DNA of 13,793 bases, from the NCBI GenBank assembly GCA_028819945.1, contig JAPPKQ010000272.1, positions 1-13,793 on the forward strand, read 5' to 3'. Below the pieces are notes generated by a model, which had not been told where the DNA came from, searched no databases, and saw only the letters and a program-made list of their open reading frames with translations. Source of the stretch: a bacterium (GTDB lineage: Bacteria > Actinomycetota > Acidimicrobiia > Acidimicrobiales > CATQHL01). Every line of letters begins with the position of its first letter. The stretch's first letter is position 1. The position numbers were made by a program, and so were the translations under genes. Of the stretch, positions 6,044 to 13,109 are shown one piece after another.

Positions 6044-9000
6044 TCAGATGAGAGGCGTTTGGGCCGGAGCGGCTTTCCTCTCGACCTTGGGTGCCTGCTT
6101 GGCTTCGGCAGGGACCGGGAGGATCTCGGCGGCCTCGAGGTCGGCGACGGTGACCTGCGGGCCGTCGATGATTGCCTCAAGCAACTCTGCCTGCTCCGGC
6201 TCTAGGTTGACGAGCGCGGTGAGCGCGTTGAGGATGTCGAGAAGCTCGATGTCCCACTCCGGTCGCCAGCCGTTGGTCGAAATCGACTCCAGCGAGTCCG
6301 GGTCGCGGTTGCCCGTGCGGGCCCGCCGGTAGTTGAACCACGACCTGACGACGTTCCGGCCAGAGACCTCGTAGCTGTGTACTGCTGGGGTGACCTTCTC
6401 AAAGGTGCCCTCGCCGATCCGCAGCTCACGCCGCTCGGTGTCGTAGGAGAGTGTCCGATTGAGGGTTCCCTCGCCCGTCTCGAGGCGCAGTCGCGGTCCG
6501 TCTGGCAAGCGAACCGATCCAGCAGGACGACCGTCATTGCCGTCGATGCAGCGTTCCCCGAACGTGTGCGCCCAAACGACCCGGCGCCCGGTCCCGACCG
6601 CCATCGACCAGTAGTCGCGGTCCGCGGTCAGCGGCACCCGCAGACCCGGCGTGTAGGGCGAGATCTCGTTGAGCCAAGCCGTGTACGCCGGGTGGGCACA
6701 CACGCCGGCGATGTAGGCGAGCAGGTCCTCCGGCGCCACGATCACGCCGAACCGCTGGGTGAGATGACCGAGCAACCCTGGCGCGATATTCGCCGTTGTT
6801 GCGGTGCTGTCGCGCCAGAGCGGGAATGCTCGGCCGCCCCGCCCGTGGTAGTGATCCTGACTCGGAAGCAAGTGTGTGAATGTGGCGGCTGGTCCGCCAG
6901 CGGGGTGATCGTTCTCGATACAGGTCAAATGGATCTGCTGGCTGCTTCGGACCTCCCAGAGCGGCGGTCGAGGTCTGTCGAGCACGCGTGCGTCCGGGAT
7001 GATCCACTGACGGTCGAACGATCGCCAACTGAGACTGATTGGTGTGGGACATGGGTTGGTCTCCATCGAGATCGGGGTTGCCACAGCCTCATTGGGGAAG
7101 TCGGGAAGATTCGTGCTGAAGCGTCGTTCGATCGTGTTCGGCCCATTCTCCTTGAACAGGACCCGTTTCCTTTTCGCGTCCGATTCTGAAACGAGTTCGT
7201 CCCAACGGTCTCTCAGAGTCTTCGAATCCTGAGCGGTGGGCCAGCCTCGGTTTGCCTTAACTCCCGGAGTTGACCATGGAAGCAGGTCGTGAACGGACGG
7301 GCAGTGTCGCCAAGCCCCCTCTCCCGCAGGCTTGAACGCTGCCCGCAATCTCTGCGGGCACCGGGTCCATGTGGCTGCCGCGTCATCGTTGACGCCGATA
7401 GCTTCCAGTTCCGCGAACTTGGTGTCTCGGACGCCGGGAGTGACCTCGCGGAACCAGACCGTGGCCGGCGTCTCATCGGTCTCTGACGAGCGGGCGGCGC
7501 AGACGACAGCGATCTCGTGCTGCACCTGCTCGAACATCCGGGTCGGCACGTCCGGCTGGTGTCCCTCGGGTGAGAGCGACACGACCCAGATCTCGGAGCA
7601 CCACTGCCGCAGCCAGGCGCGCATCTGCTGGAACCCGTCCCCGTTCAACCACCCCGCCGTCGTCACGAAGCACACGACGCCCGGCGATTTGGTGCTTCCG
7701 TTGCTGGCGTTCTCGAGGACCTTCCACGTTGCCCAGCGCCAGAAGTAGACAAGTACGTTCGACATTTTGTATACGTGGGCACCGACGCCCCAGTCGGCTG
7801 GCGGCTTCCAATCGTCGAGGATGGGCGGCAGATCAGTGTTGGGATTTCCACTCTCAACCCAGCCGCCGAGTCCTTTCGCTCGCTCGCGGTACGGCGGGTT
7901 GCCGATGGCGACCATCACCGGCGTGTTCTTCTTCAGATCATTCGCGGCACGGCGCTCTCGACTGATCGGCTCGTAGATCGACCCCAGCCGGACCTCCTCG
8001 GTGTAGGGGTCGGCGAGTGTGTCCGCCAGTAGCACGCGCGGCGCTCGGTCCACACCGTGGCGTCGGAACCGCGCGCCGGTACGGAACTGCGCCACGCTGT
8101 ACGGCCCGGCTTGCAATTCGAGTCCGACGAGCCGCCTTGCAGCACCCCGTAGCGCACCGGCCACGGCCCCGGCGCCGTCGCGCTCCTCGATGGTGGAGGC
8201 GATGCGGTCAATGATCTGGAGCAGGAAGGTGCCGGTCCCCACGGCAGGATCGATGACCGTCACTGCTTCTCCGGCGAATCCCGAAGGTTGACCGAGCCGC
8301 GACACGAGCACCTCGTCGACCAGGCGAACCATGAACTTCACCAGTTCGGCGGGTGTGTAGTACGAGCCAGATTCCTTGCGCAGGTCGGGGTCGTACTGGG
8401 CGAGGAAGTCCTCGTAGAAATAGAGCCAGTCGCCCGCATCGTTCAGGAGAGCCGGGTCGGTAGCGGCGAGCAGCGAGAGCAGCGACTCGACGGCGGGCTC
8501 GATGGGCCCTATTGCACTCTCGGAGCACAGCACCCGCAGCGCCGTGGGGATCAGGCCCGCCGCCGCGTCCAGCGCCCTGGTCGCCTGCGCCACCCGCTCA
8601 GCGACGCTGCCCGCAGCGGCCGGCCCCGCCCCGGCAGCGCCTCCGAAGTCCGCAGCGAGCCCGTCAGCGGTCGGGCCGTCCGGAGTCGTGGCGCGATCCG
8701 CCCCGCAGGCAGCGGCTCCGGCGATCTCAGCGGGCTCGGCCTCCCCAGCGGGTTGCGCCCCGGCGGTGCCTCGGTCCTCGGCGCCGAGCCCGGAACCGGC
8801 GGCCCGCGCGGCGATCAACCCGAAGGCGATGGTCTGGGCGTAAGCGTCGGCGAACTCGGCGTCGCTCGCCTCGGGGAACAGCAGCGAACGCCAATCCTCG
8901 GCCACGGCTTCGAGGCCCTTCGATCCGCCGGACTCGAGCGCGCCGAGGATCTGGTTGCGCAGCACCCGGCAGAGCCGAGCCGTGGTCCGGGCGAGTTCCC

Positions 9001-9532
9001 GGGCCGTCGCCGGTGCCTGCGGCGAGTCGGCGCAAAACGCGTCCAGCAGGTGCATCAGGTCGGCCGCGTCGATCTTGGCGCCGGCGATCCCCTTGCCGGG
9101 CGCGGTCCAGGCTGTGGCCCGGGCCACCTGCTGTCCGTCCTGCCAGAGGAGCCAGTCGATCCCGTCTGTGTAGAGAAGGTTCGGCAGGTGACGGAGTTGC
9201 AGCCACTGGTCCAGGTTGTGTCCCGTGAACTCGTCCGGGGCGACTCCCGCACCGGGCGCCTTGAGTTCGATGTGCCCGACGACGAGCCCGCCCCGCATCA
9301 CGGTGTAGTCGGGCCGGGCGCCCGCAACCGCGCCGGAGATCTCCCCGGCCAGAACCAGCTTCGGGTAACCCAGATCCTCGGCGACAGACTCCACCAAAGC
9401 CTGGACCGGCGAACGTAGGTGATCCTCCAGAGGAATGCCGTCGTTCGCGGCAGCTGCGGCGGCGACCTTCGTGCGGAGGTACGCATAGTGGCGCCCTGCG
9501 GTCTCGACAGCCGACGTCGTCTGGAATGTCAT
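6044..9532 (-). CDS. Single-chain restriction-modification enzyme: nuclease + N6-adenine methyltransferase (Type ISP/IIG-like)
   Basis: 1162 residues from the ATG at 9532 (weak GAGG site upstream). The N-terminus looks like a PD-(D/E)XK nuclease: Asp75 in GARPDYTV, then E89-L-K91 in HIELKAPG, then a conserved-looking HNLDQWLQLRHLPNLLYTDG (105-124). A helical region and an Ala/Gly-rich linker (about 244-310) follow. The methyltransferase has SGSYYTPAELV (388-398), SAM motif I DPAVGTGTF (428-436) and catalytic NPPY (545-548), so it should make N6-methyladenine. The C-terminal part (about 650-1110) carries RSFDRQWIIPDARVLDRPRP (837-856) and EDLLAYIAGVCAHPAYTAWL (935-954), as in Type ISP specificity domains. 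Classical Type ISP enzymes (LlaBIII, about 1570 residues) have a helicase between nuclease and methyltransferase; I see no Walker A or DEAD-like motif and the spacing leaves no room for one. A translocation-independent Type IIG-like activity is therefore likelier. Probable role: defence against phage. No separate specificity subunit is nearby. Confidence 0.88.
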   Translation of the reverse strand: MTFQTTSAVETAGRHYAYLRTKVAAAAAANDGIPLEDHLRSPVQALVESVAEDLGYPKLVLAGEISGAVAGARPDYTVMRGGLVVGHIELKAPGAGVAPDEFTGHNLDQWLQLRHLPNLLYTDGIDWLLWQDGQQVARATAWTAPGKGIAGAKIDAADLMHLLDAFCADSPQAPATARELARTTARLCRVLRNQILGALESGGSKGLEAVAEDWRSLLFPEASDAEFADAYAQTIAFGLIAARAAGSGLGAEDRGTAGAQPAGEAEPAEIAGAAACGADRATTPDGPTADGLAADFGGAAGAGPAAAGSVAERVAQATRALDAAAGLIPTALRVLCSESAIGPIEPAVESLLSLLAATDPALLNDAGDWLYFYEDFLAQYDPDLRKESGSYYTPAELVKFMVRLVDEVLVSRLGQPSGFAGEAVTVIDPAVGTGTFLLQIIDRIASTIEERDGAGAVAGALRGAARRLVGLELQAGPYSVAQFRTGARFRRHGVDRAPRVLLADTLADPYTEEVRLGSIYEPISRERRAANDLKKNTPVMVAIGNPPYRERAKGLGGWVESGNPNTDLPPILDDWKPPADWGVGAHVYKMSNVLVYFWRWATWKVLENASNGSTKSPGVVCFVTTAGWLNGDGFQQMRAWLRQWCSEIWVVSLSPEGHQPDVPTRMFEQVQHEIAVVCAARSSETDETPATVWFREVTPGVRDTKFAELEAIGVNDDAAATWTRCPQRLRAAFKPAGEGAWRHCPSVHDLLPWSTPGVKANRGWPTAQDSKTLRDRWDELVSESDAKRKRVLFKENGPNTIERRFSTNLPDFPNEAVATPISMETNPCPTPISLSWRSFDRQWIIPDARVLDRPRPPLWEVRSSQQIHLTCIENDHPAGGPAATFTHLLPSQDHYHGRGGRAFPLWRDSTATTANIAPGLLGHLTQRFGVIVAPEDLLAYIAGVCAHPAYTAWLNEISPYTPGLRVPLTADRDYWSMAVGTGRRVVWAHTFGERCIDGNDGRPAGSVRLPDGPRLRLETGEGTLNRTLSYDTERRELRIGEGTFEKVTPAVHSYEVSGRNVVRSWFNYRRARTGNRDPDSLESISTNGWRPEWDIELLDILNALTALVNLEPEQAELLEAIIDGPQVTVADLEAAEILPVPAEAKQAPKVERKAAPAQTPLI

Positions 9533-9783
9533 GGCCTCATCGAGGTTAGGGGTGCCGCGATCGGGTTGTCAGCCCGGAGACCGTGGCCGAGCAGCGGCGG
9601 CTCGGCCGTCGGGGCACCCCACGCGCGGGTGGTGTGTGCCGATCTCCGACGTAGCACCCGGAGTAGAGCAGGGACGCCGGAGCCAACGGACTCGGCCACT
9701 CAAACCGGCGCCTCCGCTTGTCTATCGAGCTCTACCACGAACCCCGCGAGCCCATCCGTCGGGTCGCGTCCCCGCACCTCCAG
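9533..9783. other. Non-coding upstream region of the restriction-modification gene, with one hairpin
   Basis: No plausible gene is seen in this part of the 416-bp gap; the open frames here have no ribosome site and no recognisable product. A perfect 8-bp stem GGCCGAGC (9585-9592)/GCTCGGCC (9600-9607) with a 7-nt loop lies 53-75 bp before the start codon, where it could sit in the 5' untranslated leader or mark an operator. No convincing -35/-10 pair was found. Confidence 0.4.
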
Positions 9784-9875
9784 ACTCCGCTTCTCGGAGA
9801 TTCCGGACTCCACTTTGCGGAGATTTCAAACTCCATTTTATAGAGATTCCGGACTCCACTTTGCGGAGAATCCGG
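9784..9875. repeat. 23-bp-period tandem repeat, four units, each a small hairpin
   Basis: ACTCC begins at 9784, 9807, 9830 and 9853, an exact 23-bp period. Each unit is a small inverted repeat: CTCCG/CGGAG in unit 1 (9785-9799), CTCC/GGAG in units 2 and 4, and CTC/GAG in the degenerate unit 3. A 27-base block is identical at 9797-9823 and 9843-9869 (46 bp, two periods, apart), suggesting growth by duplication of a two-unit block. It lies between the CBS-protein stop and the restriction-modification start, both on the minus strand. There are no unique spacers, so it is not a CRISPR array. Confidence 0.85.
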
Positions 9876-9914
9876 TGCTGCGCGAGGCACCTGGATTCCG
9901 GCCTTCGCCGGAAT
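9869..9914. repeat. Two overlapping hairpins ending in a REP-like element
   Basis: ATTCCGGC (9895-9902) pairs perfectly with GCCGGAAT (9907-9914) around CTTC. This resembles the dispersed extragenic palindromes of the GGATTC...GGAATGAC type found in many bacterial genomes. A competing hairpin pairs AATCC-GGTGC (9869-9878) with GCACC-T-GGATT (9887-9897), ten pairs with one bulged T. The two stems share 9895-9897, so they exclude each other in a single strand. The location 35-80 bp after the CBS-protein stop suits mRNA 3'-end formation or stability; there is no T tract. Confidence 0.6.
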
Positions 9915-9948
9915 GACACTCGGCGAGGATCGGGCGGGCTGGGGCTCG

Positions 9949-10329
9949 TCAGCCCGTGTGGCCGATTCGGGCGCTGAGGACGTCCCGCAGGCTCACTATC
10001 CCGAGCAGTTCGTCGCCCTCCAACACGGGGAGGTGGCGGAACCCGCCGGAGAGCATCATCTCCGCCGCCTCCTCGGTGTCGATCTCGGGGGAGCAACAGA
10101 TGGGCTCGGGGGACATCCAGCGCGAGATCGGCTCGGCGGCCATGTCCGTGGGCTTGGCGGCGGCGCGCAGCACGTCGCGCTCGGTGAGGATGCCGCTGAG
10201 CATGGCGCCGTCCACCACGAGCACCGACCCGATGTGCCGTCGCACCATGTGCCGCGCCGCCTCGACCATCGGGGTGGAGCCGGGCAGGGTCACCACCCCG
10301 GTGCTCATGACCGCCCGCACCGAAGCCAT
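9949..10329 (-). CDS. Two-CBS-domain protein
   Basis: 126 residues from the ATG at 10329. An open frame extends upstream to 10515, but that part overlaps the preceding gene and is Pro/Arg-rich nonsense. Two tandem CBS modules fill the protein: RAVMSTGVVTLPGSTPMVEA leading to GSVLVVDGAMLSGILTERDV (about 5-53), then ISRWMSPEPICCSPEIDTEE leading to RHLPVLEGDELLGIVSLRDV (about 68-117). Paired CBS modules form a Bateman domain that usually binds adenine nucleotides (AMP, ATP, SAM or NADH) and senses energy state. No enzymatic domain is attached, so it probably acts on a partner protein. The ATG lies one base after the TGA of the upstream 80-residue gene (TGA-C-ATG), which implies translational coupling and possibly a shared complex. 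Confidence 0.87.
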   Translation of the reverse strand: MASVRAVMSTGVVTLPGSTPMVEAARHMVRRHIGSVLVVDGAMLSGILTERDVLRAAAKPTDMAAEPISRWMSPEPICCSPEIDTEEAAEMMLSGGFRHLPVLEGDELLGIVSLRDVLSARIGHTG

Positions 10330-10330
10330 G

Positions 10331-10573
10331 TCAGCCCGAGCCGCCGGTCTCGTCGTAGCCGCTGCCGTCGCCCGGCTGTGAGGGCGTGTCGAGATCCTGG
10401 TTGAGGCGCCGCCAGAGGGCGCCGGCCCATCCCACCGTGTGGGGCCACTCGCGCCAGAAGGACTGCAGAGTGGCGGCGTCGATCTCGGCGGCGGCCTCCT
10501 CGGGGGTGACCTCACGCGCCAAGGACTCCAGCAGGCTCATCGCATCGAGCAGCTTCTCGGACGGGTCGGACAT
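10331..10573 (-). CDS. Small hypothetical protein coupled to the CBS protein
   Basis: 80 residues from an ATG at 10573 behind a perfect AAGGAGG ribosome site, which makes the gene credible despite its size. The N-terminal half is a likely amphipathic helix (SEKLLDAMSLLESLAREVTP, 5-24) followed by EEAAAEIDAATLQSFWREWP. The middle has the Trp-rich stretch WREWPHTVGWAGALWRRLNQ (40-59), and the tail (60-80) is Gly/Ser/Asp-rich and probably disordered. No signal peptide, Cys cluster or known motif is recognised. The gene ends one base before the CBS-protein start, so the pair is very probably one operon. I cannot assign a function; a partner or target of the CBS protein is the simplest hypothesis. 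Confidence 0.75.
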   Translation of the reverse strand: MSDPSEKLLDAMSLLESLAREVTPEEAAAEIDAATLQSFWREWPHTVGWAGALWRRLNQDLDTPSQPGDGSGYDETGGSG

Positions 10574-10706
10574 CGGCGGCCTCCTTGCCGAAAGTCTGCC
10601 ACATGTTCCCGACGTCGCAATTGTCGCGCCGCCGACGATCGGTCGGTGCCGCAGTGACCTGCCCGGCGTGTGCGCAATGGTCAGGGTATGGCCGGCTTTC
10701 CCGCTG

Positions 10707-10757
10707 CTGGATTCGGGCCCCGGATCGAGTCCGGGGCAGGCTCTGCGCCGGAATGAC
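10707..10757. repeat. Second REP-like hairpin, downstream of the carotenoid oxygenase
   Basis: A perfect 8-bp stem GCCCCGGA (10717-10724)/TCCGGGGC (10730-10737) with a TCGAG loop is flanked by CTGGATTC (10707-10714) and CGCCGGAATGAC (10746-10757). The same flanks occur in the element at 9891-9917, so both are copies of one dispersed family with different cores. It begins about 25 bp after the carotenoid-oxygenase stop on the minus strand and may act as its terminator or mRNA stabiliser. The rest of 10574-10782 holds only the leader of the small hypothetical gene. Confidence 0.65.
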
Positions 10758-10782
10758 GTGCGCGGGTTGTCGCGGTGGGTGC

Positions 10783-12105
10783 TCAGACGCCGGCGGGAAC
10801 CCAGGCGCAGTGGAATCCGTAAGGGACCCGGTTGGGGAGGGTCACCGTTGCGAGCGGCCCCGAACCGACGGCGTCAGCGGCCAGGATGACCACCTCGCTG
10901 CCGTGCCGCGCGGCGTCGTAGACGACGGTCAGCACGTAGCCGTCGCCCTCCTCGGCGTCTTCGTGACGCGGTACGAACACCGCCTCGCTGGCGTAGCGGG
11001 ACGGACCGAAGTGGTGGTGTTCGCTGGTGCCGGCCACCAGGTCGAGCCGCACCACGCGGTGCCCGTGGGAGACGCTGCCGGTCTCCTCGTCCACCAGCGT
11101 GGTCACGTAGGCGTAGCGGTTGGGTCGTCCGAGGAGCCGCTCGTCGATGCGGGGGAAGTCGCAGCGGACGTCGAAGAGGGTCTCCTCCCGGACCGAGCCG
11201 TCGCCGAGCCCCAGCCTCCAGCGGTGCACCATGGCCGGCACGTCGAAGCGATTCGAGGACGTGTCCCAGACGGAGTCGTAGCGGCATGCGTCGAGGGTGA
11301 TGCGCCCGAACATCTCGCAGGCGTTGACCGTGTGGAAGACGTAGCAGGGATCGATCTCGAACCACTGCACGTCGCTGCCGGCGCGTGCCATGACCCCGAG
11401 GCGGGCGCCGTGATCGGGGTCCCAGCGGTAGGGGAGGCCGCCATCGGCCTCTGGATCCCGCACCACCGGCAGGTCCATGAACACCACGTGATCGGACGTG
11501 ATCGCGAAGTCGTGCATCATCACCGGCCGCGGCAGGTCGATCACGGCGGTGCCGGTGAGCGTGCCGTCGCTGTCGAAGCGGAGGTAGGTGAGCTGCGGTT
11601 CGACCTCGGAGACAGCGAACGCCAGCATCTCGCCGGTGCGCGGGCAGATCTTGGGGTGTGCGGTGAGGTTGCGCACCGCGCCGCCGAAGTCGACCGGTCC
11701 GACGGTCTCCAGGTCGGAGGTGACCTCATACGGGCGGTGGCGCTCCTCGAGGGCCAGGATTCGCCCCCCGTGGACCACCACGTTGGTGTTGGCGGGCGAG
11801 TGGTCAGGATCGTCGTGGTTGCCGTTCAACTCCATCAGGCGTGGCGTGCGCACCCAACGGCTGCGGTAGCGCACGGCGCGCCCACCGCGCAGCAGCAGGC
11901 CGTGCAGCATCCCCTCGCCCAGGAACCAGTGCGGCGAGTCGCCGCGGGGCGGGTTGGGGCCGGCATGGATCAGCATGCCGTGCAACTCCTCCGGGATGCG
12001 GCCGCGGACCGGCAGGTCGAAACCTTCGGTCTCGTCGGGGAGGGGGCCGTGGTTGCCCCTCAACCACCAGGGCTTCTCAGCGTCTCCTGCAGTTCTGGCC
12101 GCCAC
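10783..12105 (-). CDS. Carotenoid cleavage oxygenase family (non-haem Fe(II) dioxygenase)
   Basis: 440 residues from a GTG at 12105, close to the usual 450-500 for bacterial members. The N-terminal PEELHGMLIHAGPNPP (38-53) matches the family's G-x-hhRNGPNP segment, but here with HAGPNP. The four iron-binding histidines of the seven-bladed propeller are all present: H150 in LTAHPK, H198 in MMHDFAIT, H258 in VFHTVNACE and H432 in PYGFHCAWVP. Second-shell acids may be E120 (LALEE) and E374 (SEAVFVPR). The enzyme should cleave a C=C bond with O2 in a carotenoid, apocarotenoid or stilbene-type substrate; no carotenoid biosynthesis gene is nearby, so the substrate is open. The Cys after H432 replaces the more usual Gly. 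There is no ribosome site; TAGTAT 10-15 nt before the GTG may be a -10 giving a very short or absent leader. Divergent from the TauE-like gene. Confidence 0.9.
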   Translation of the reverse strand: MAARTAGDAEKPWWLRGNHGPLPDETEGFDLPVRGRIPEELHGMLIHAGPNPPRGDSPHWFLGEGMLHGLLLRGGRAVRYRSRWVRTPRLMELNGNHDDPDHSPANTNVVVHGGRILALEERHRPYEVTSDLETVGPVDFGGAVRNLTAHPKICPRTGEMLAFAVSEVEPQLTYLRFDSDGTLTGTAVIDLPRPVMMHDFAITSDHVVFMDLPVVRDPEADGGLPYRWDPDHGARLGVMARAGSDVQWFEIDPCYVFHTVNACEMFGRITLDACRYDSVWDTSSNRFDVPAMVHRWRLGLGDGSVREETLFDVRCDFPRIDERLLGRPNRYAYVTTLVDEETGSVSHGHRVVRLDLVAGTSEHHHFGPSRYASEAVFVPRHEDAEEGDGYVLTVVYDAARHGSEVVILAADAVGSGPLATVTLPNRVPYGFHCAWVPAGV

Positions 12106-12231
12106 GATGGCCGGATACTAGCGATGCGGGCGCCTTGCCGCACCGCACCCGAGAGCCTTCGGCCGGAGTCGGCGGCGCGCCTCGCCGGCGGCGTTCGGTC
12201 TCCCTGCGACGGTGCCCGAGGGGATGACCCG

Positions 12232-12311
12232 CCGGCGCCGGGGCCGTGGCGAGCGGCCATGTCTTCGCAGCAGCCGCGCGAGGGTCGTCCCTCCGGCGCC
12301 GGGGCGGTGGC
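12232..12311. repeat. 19-bp direct repeat in the divergent oxygenase/permease gap
   Basis: The 244-bp gap between the oxygenase and permease starts should contain both promoters. CCGGCGCCGGGGCCGTGGC (12232-12250) recurs at 12293-12311 with one mismatch, 61 bp apart. Each copy contains the palindrome CCGGCGCCGG, so paired binding sites for a regulator are possible, but the stretch is so GC-rich that chance cannot be excluded. I see no gene or clear promoter hexamers in the gap. Confidence 0.35.
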
Positions 12312-12349
12312 CCGTAGGCTCCGGCGATGCTCCGGTCGGGCGCAGGCCG

Positions 12350-13078
12350 ATGCTCACGCTGAGCGGCTTCGAGATCGCCGCCGCGGTGGCGGTCATGGCG
12401 GTGGGCGCCGCTGTGCAGGGCAGCGTCGGCTTCGGCATGAACGTCGTGGCCGCACCGATCCTCATCCAGATCAACCCCGACCTCGTGCCCGGCCCACTGC
12501 TGGCGGCCGCCTTGGTGATGAGCCTCATGGTGGCCCGCCGGGACCGCTCGGGGATCAACCGGCCGGCGCTCACCTGGGCGCTCGCCGGGCGCATGCCCGG
12601 AGCGGTCTTGGGCGTGTTCCTGCTGGTGAGAGTGTTCTCGGACTGGAGCCTGTCGGTGTTCCTGGCGTCTGTGATCCTGGTCGGCGCCGGCCTGTCGGTG
12701 GCGCCGGTCCGCCTGCCGCAGGGACGTCCGGTGATCGCGCTCGGGGGCTTCGTGTCGGGCGTGGCGGGGACCACCACCGGGGTGGGCGGCCCGCCGATGG
12801 CGCTCGCGCTGCAACACGTCCCGCCGCGCCAGTTACGGGGCACGATGTCGGTGTACTTCCTGTTGGGTGCGTCGTTCTCGCTGGGGTTGCTGGCGGCGTG
12901 GGGCCAGTTCGGCACCCGGCATCTCGTCGCCGTGGGGATCCTGGTGCCGGGCCAGCTGCTCGGCTACGTGCTCTCGGGACGCCTGGTGCCGGTGCTGGAA
13001 CGCGGCTACACGCGCCCCGCGCTGCTGGTGATCTCGGTCGCCGCAGCACTCAGCGTGCTGGTACGCGCCCTGATCTGA
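12350..13078 (+). CDS. TauE/SafE family membrane permease (DUF81)
   Basis: 242 residues from the ATG at 12350; the frame is open further upstream to 12212 but that part is Arg/Pro-rich and unlike a membrane-protein N-terminus. The ribosome site is weak. The protein is mostly hydrophobic with about seven to eight membrane segments. The repeated half-signatures of the family are clear: GAAVQGSVGFGMNVVAAPIL (19-38) in the first half and GFVSGVAGTTTGVGGPPMAL (133-152) in the second. Family members export or import sulfite, sulfoacetate, taurine-derived compounds or other organic anions. Neither neighbour (carotenoid oxygenase family, oxidoreductase) fixes the substrate. The gene is divergent from the oxygenase and convergent with the oxidoreductase, from which it is separated by only 31 bp. 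Confidence 0.88.
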   Translation: MLTLSGFEIAAAVAVMAVGAAVQGSVGFGMNVVAAPILIQINPDLVPGPLLAAALVMSLMVARRDRSGINRPALTWALAGRMPGAVLGVFLLVRVFSDWSLSVFLASVILVGAGLSVAPVRLPQGRPVIALGGFVSGVAGTTTGVGGPPMALALQHVPPRQLRGTMSVYFLLGASFSLGLLAAWGQFGTRHLVAVGILVPGQLLGYVLSGRLVPVLERGYTRPALLVISVAAALSVLVRALI

Positions 13079-13109
13079 GCCCTCGTGCAGGCGGTGTGAC
13101 CGGCGCCCG

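Noticed and set aside
8288..9418. Plus-strand frame of 376 codons opposite the restriction-modification gene
   Set aside because: It is antisense to the nuclease and methyltransferase motifs, has no ribosome site and has shadow-like composition.
9640..9715. tRNA-like stretch on the minus strand (GAGTGGCCGAGTCC, as at the 5' end of Ser/Leu tRNAs)
   Set aside because: No T-loop GGTTCRAATCC sequence, no acceptor-stem pairing and no credible anticodon arm could be found.
9784..9875. Regular repeats as a CRISPR array
   Set aside because: The 23-bp units are directly adjacent with no unique spacers, they vary internally, and no cas gene is present.
10330..10515. N-terminal extension of the CBS protein
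   Set aside because: This in-frame stretch is Pro/Ser/Thr-rich, overlaps the 80-residue gene in another frame, and the CBS fold begins directly after the ATG at 10329.
12118..12915. Minus-strand frame of 265 codons opposite the TauE/SafE gene
   Set aside because: It is the antisense shadow of a membrane protein with clear TauE/SafE signatures; it has no motif of its own.
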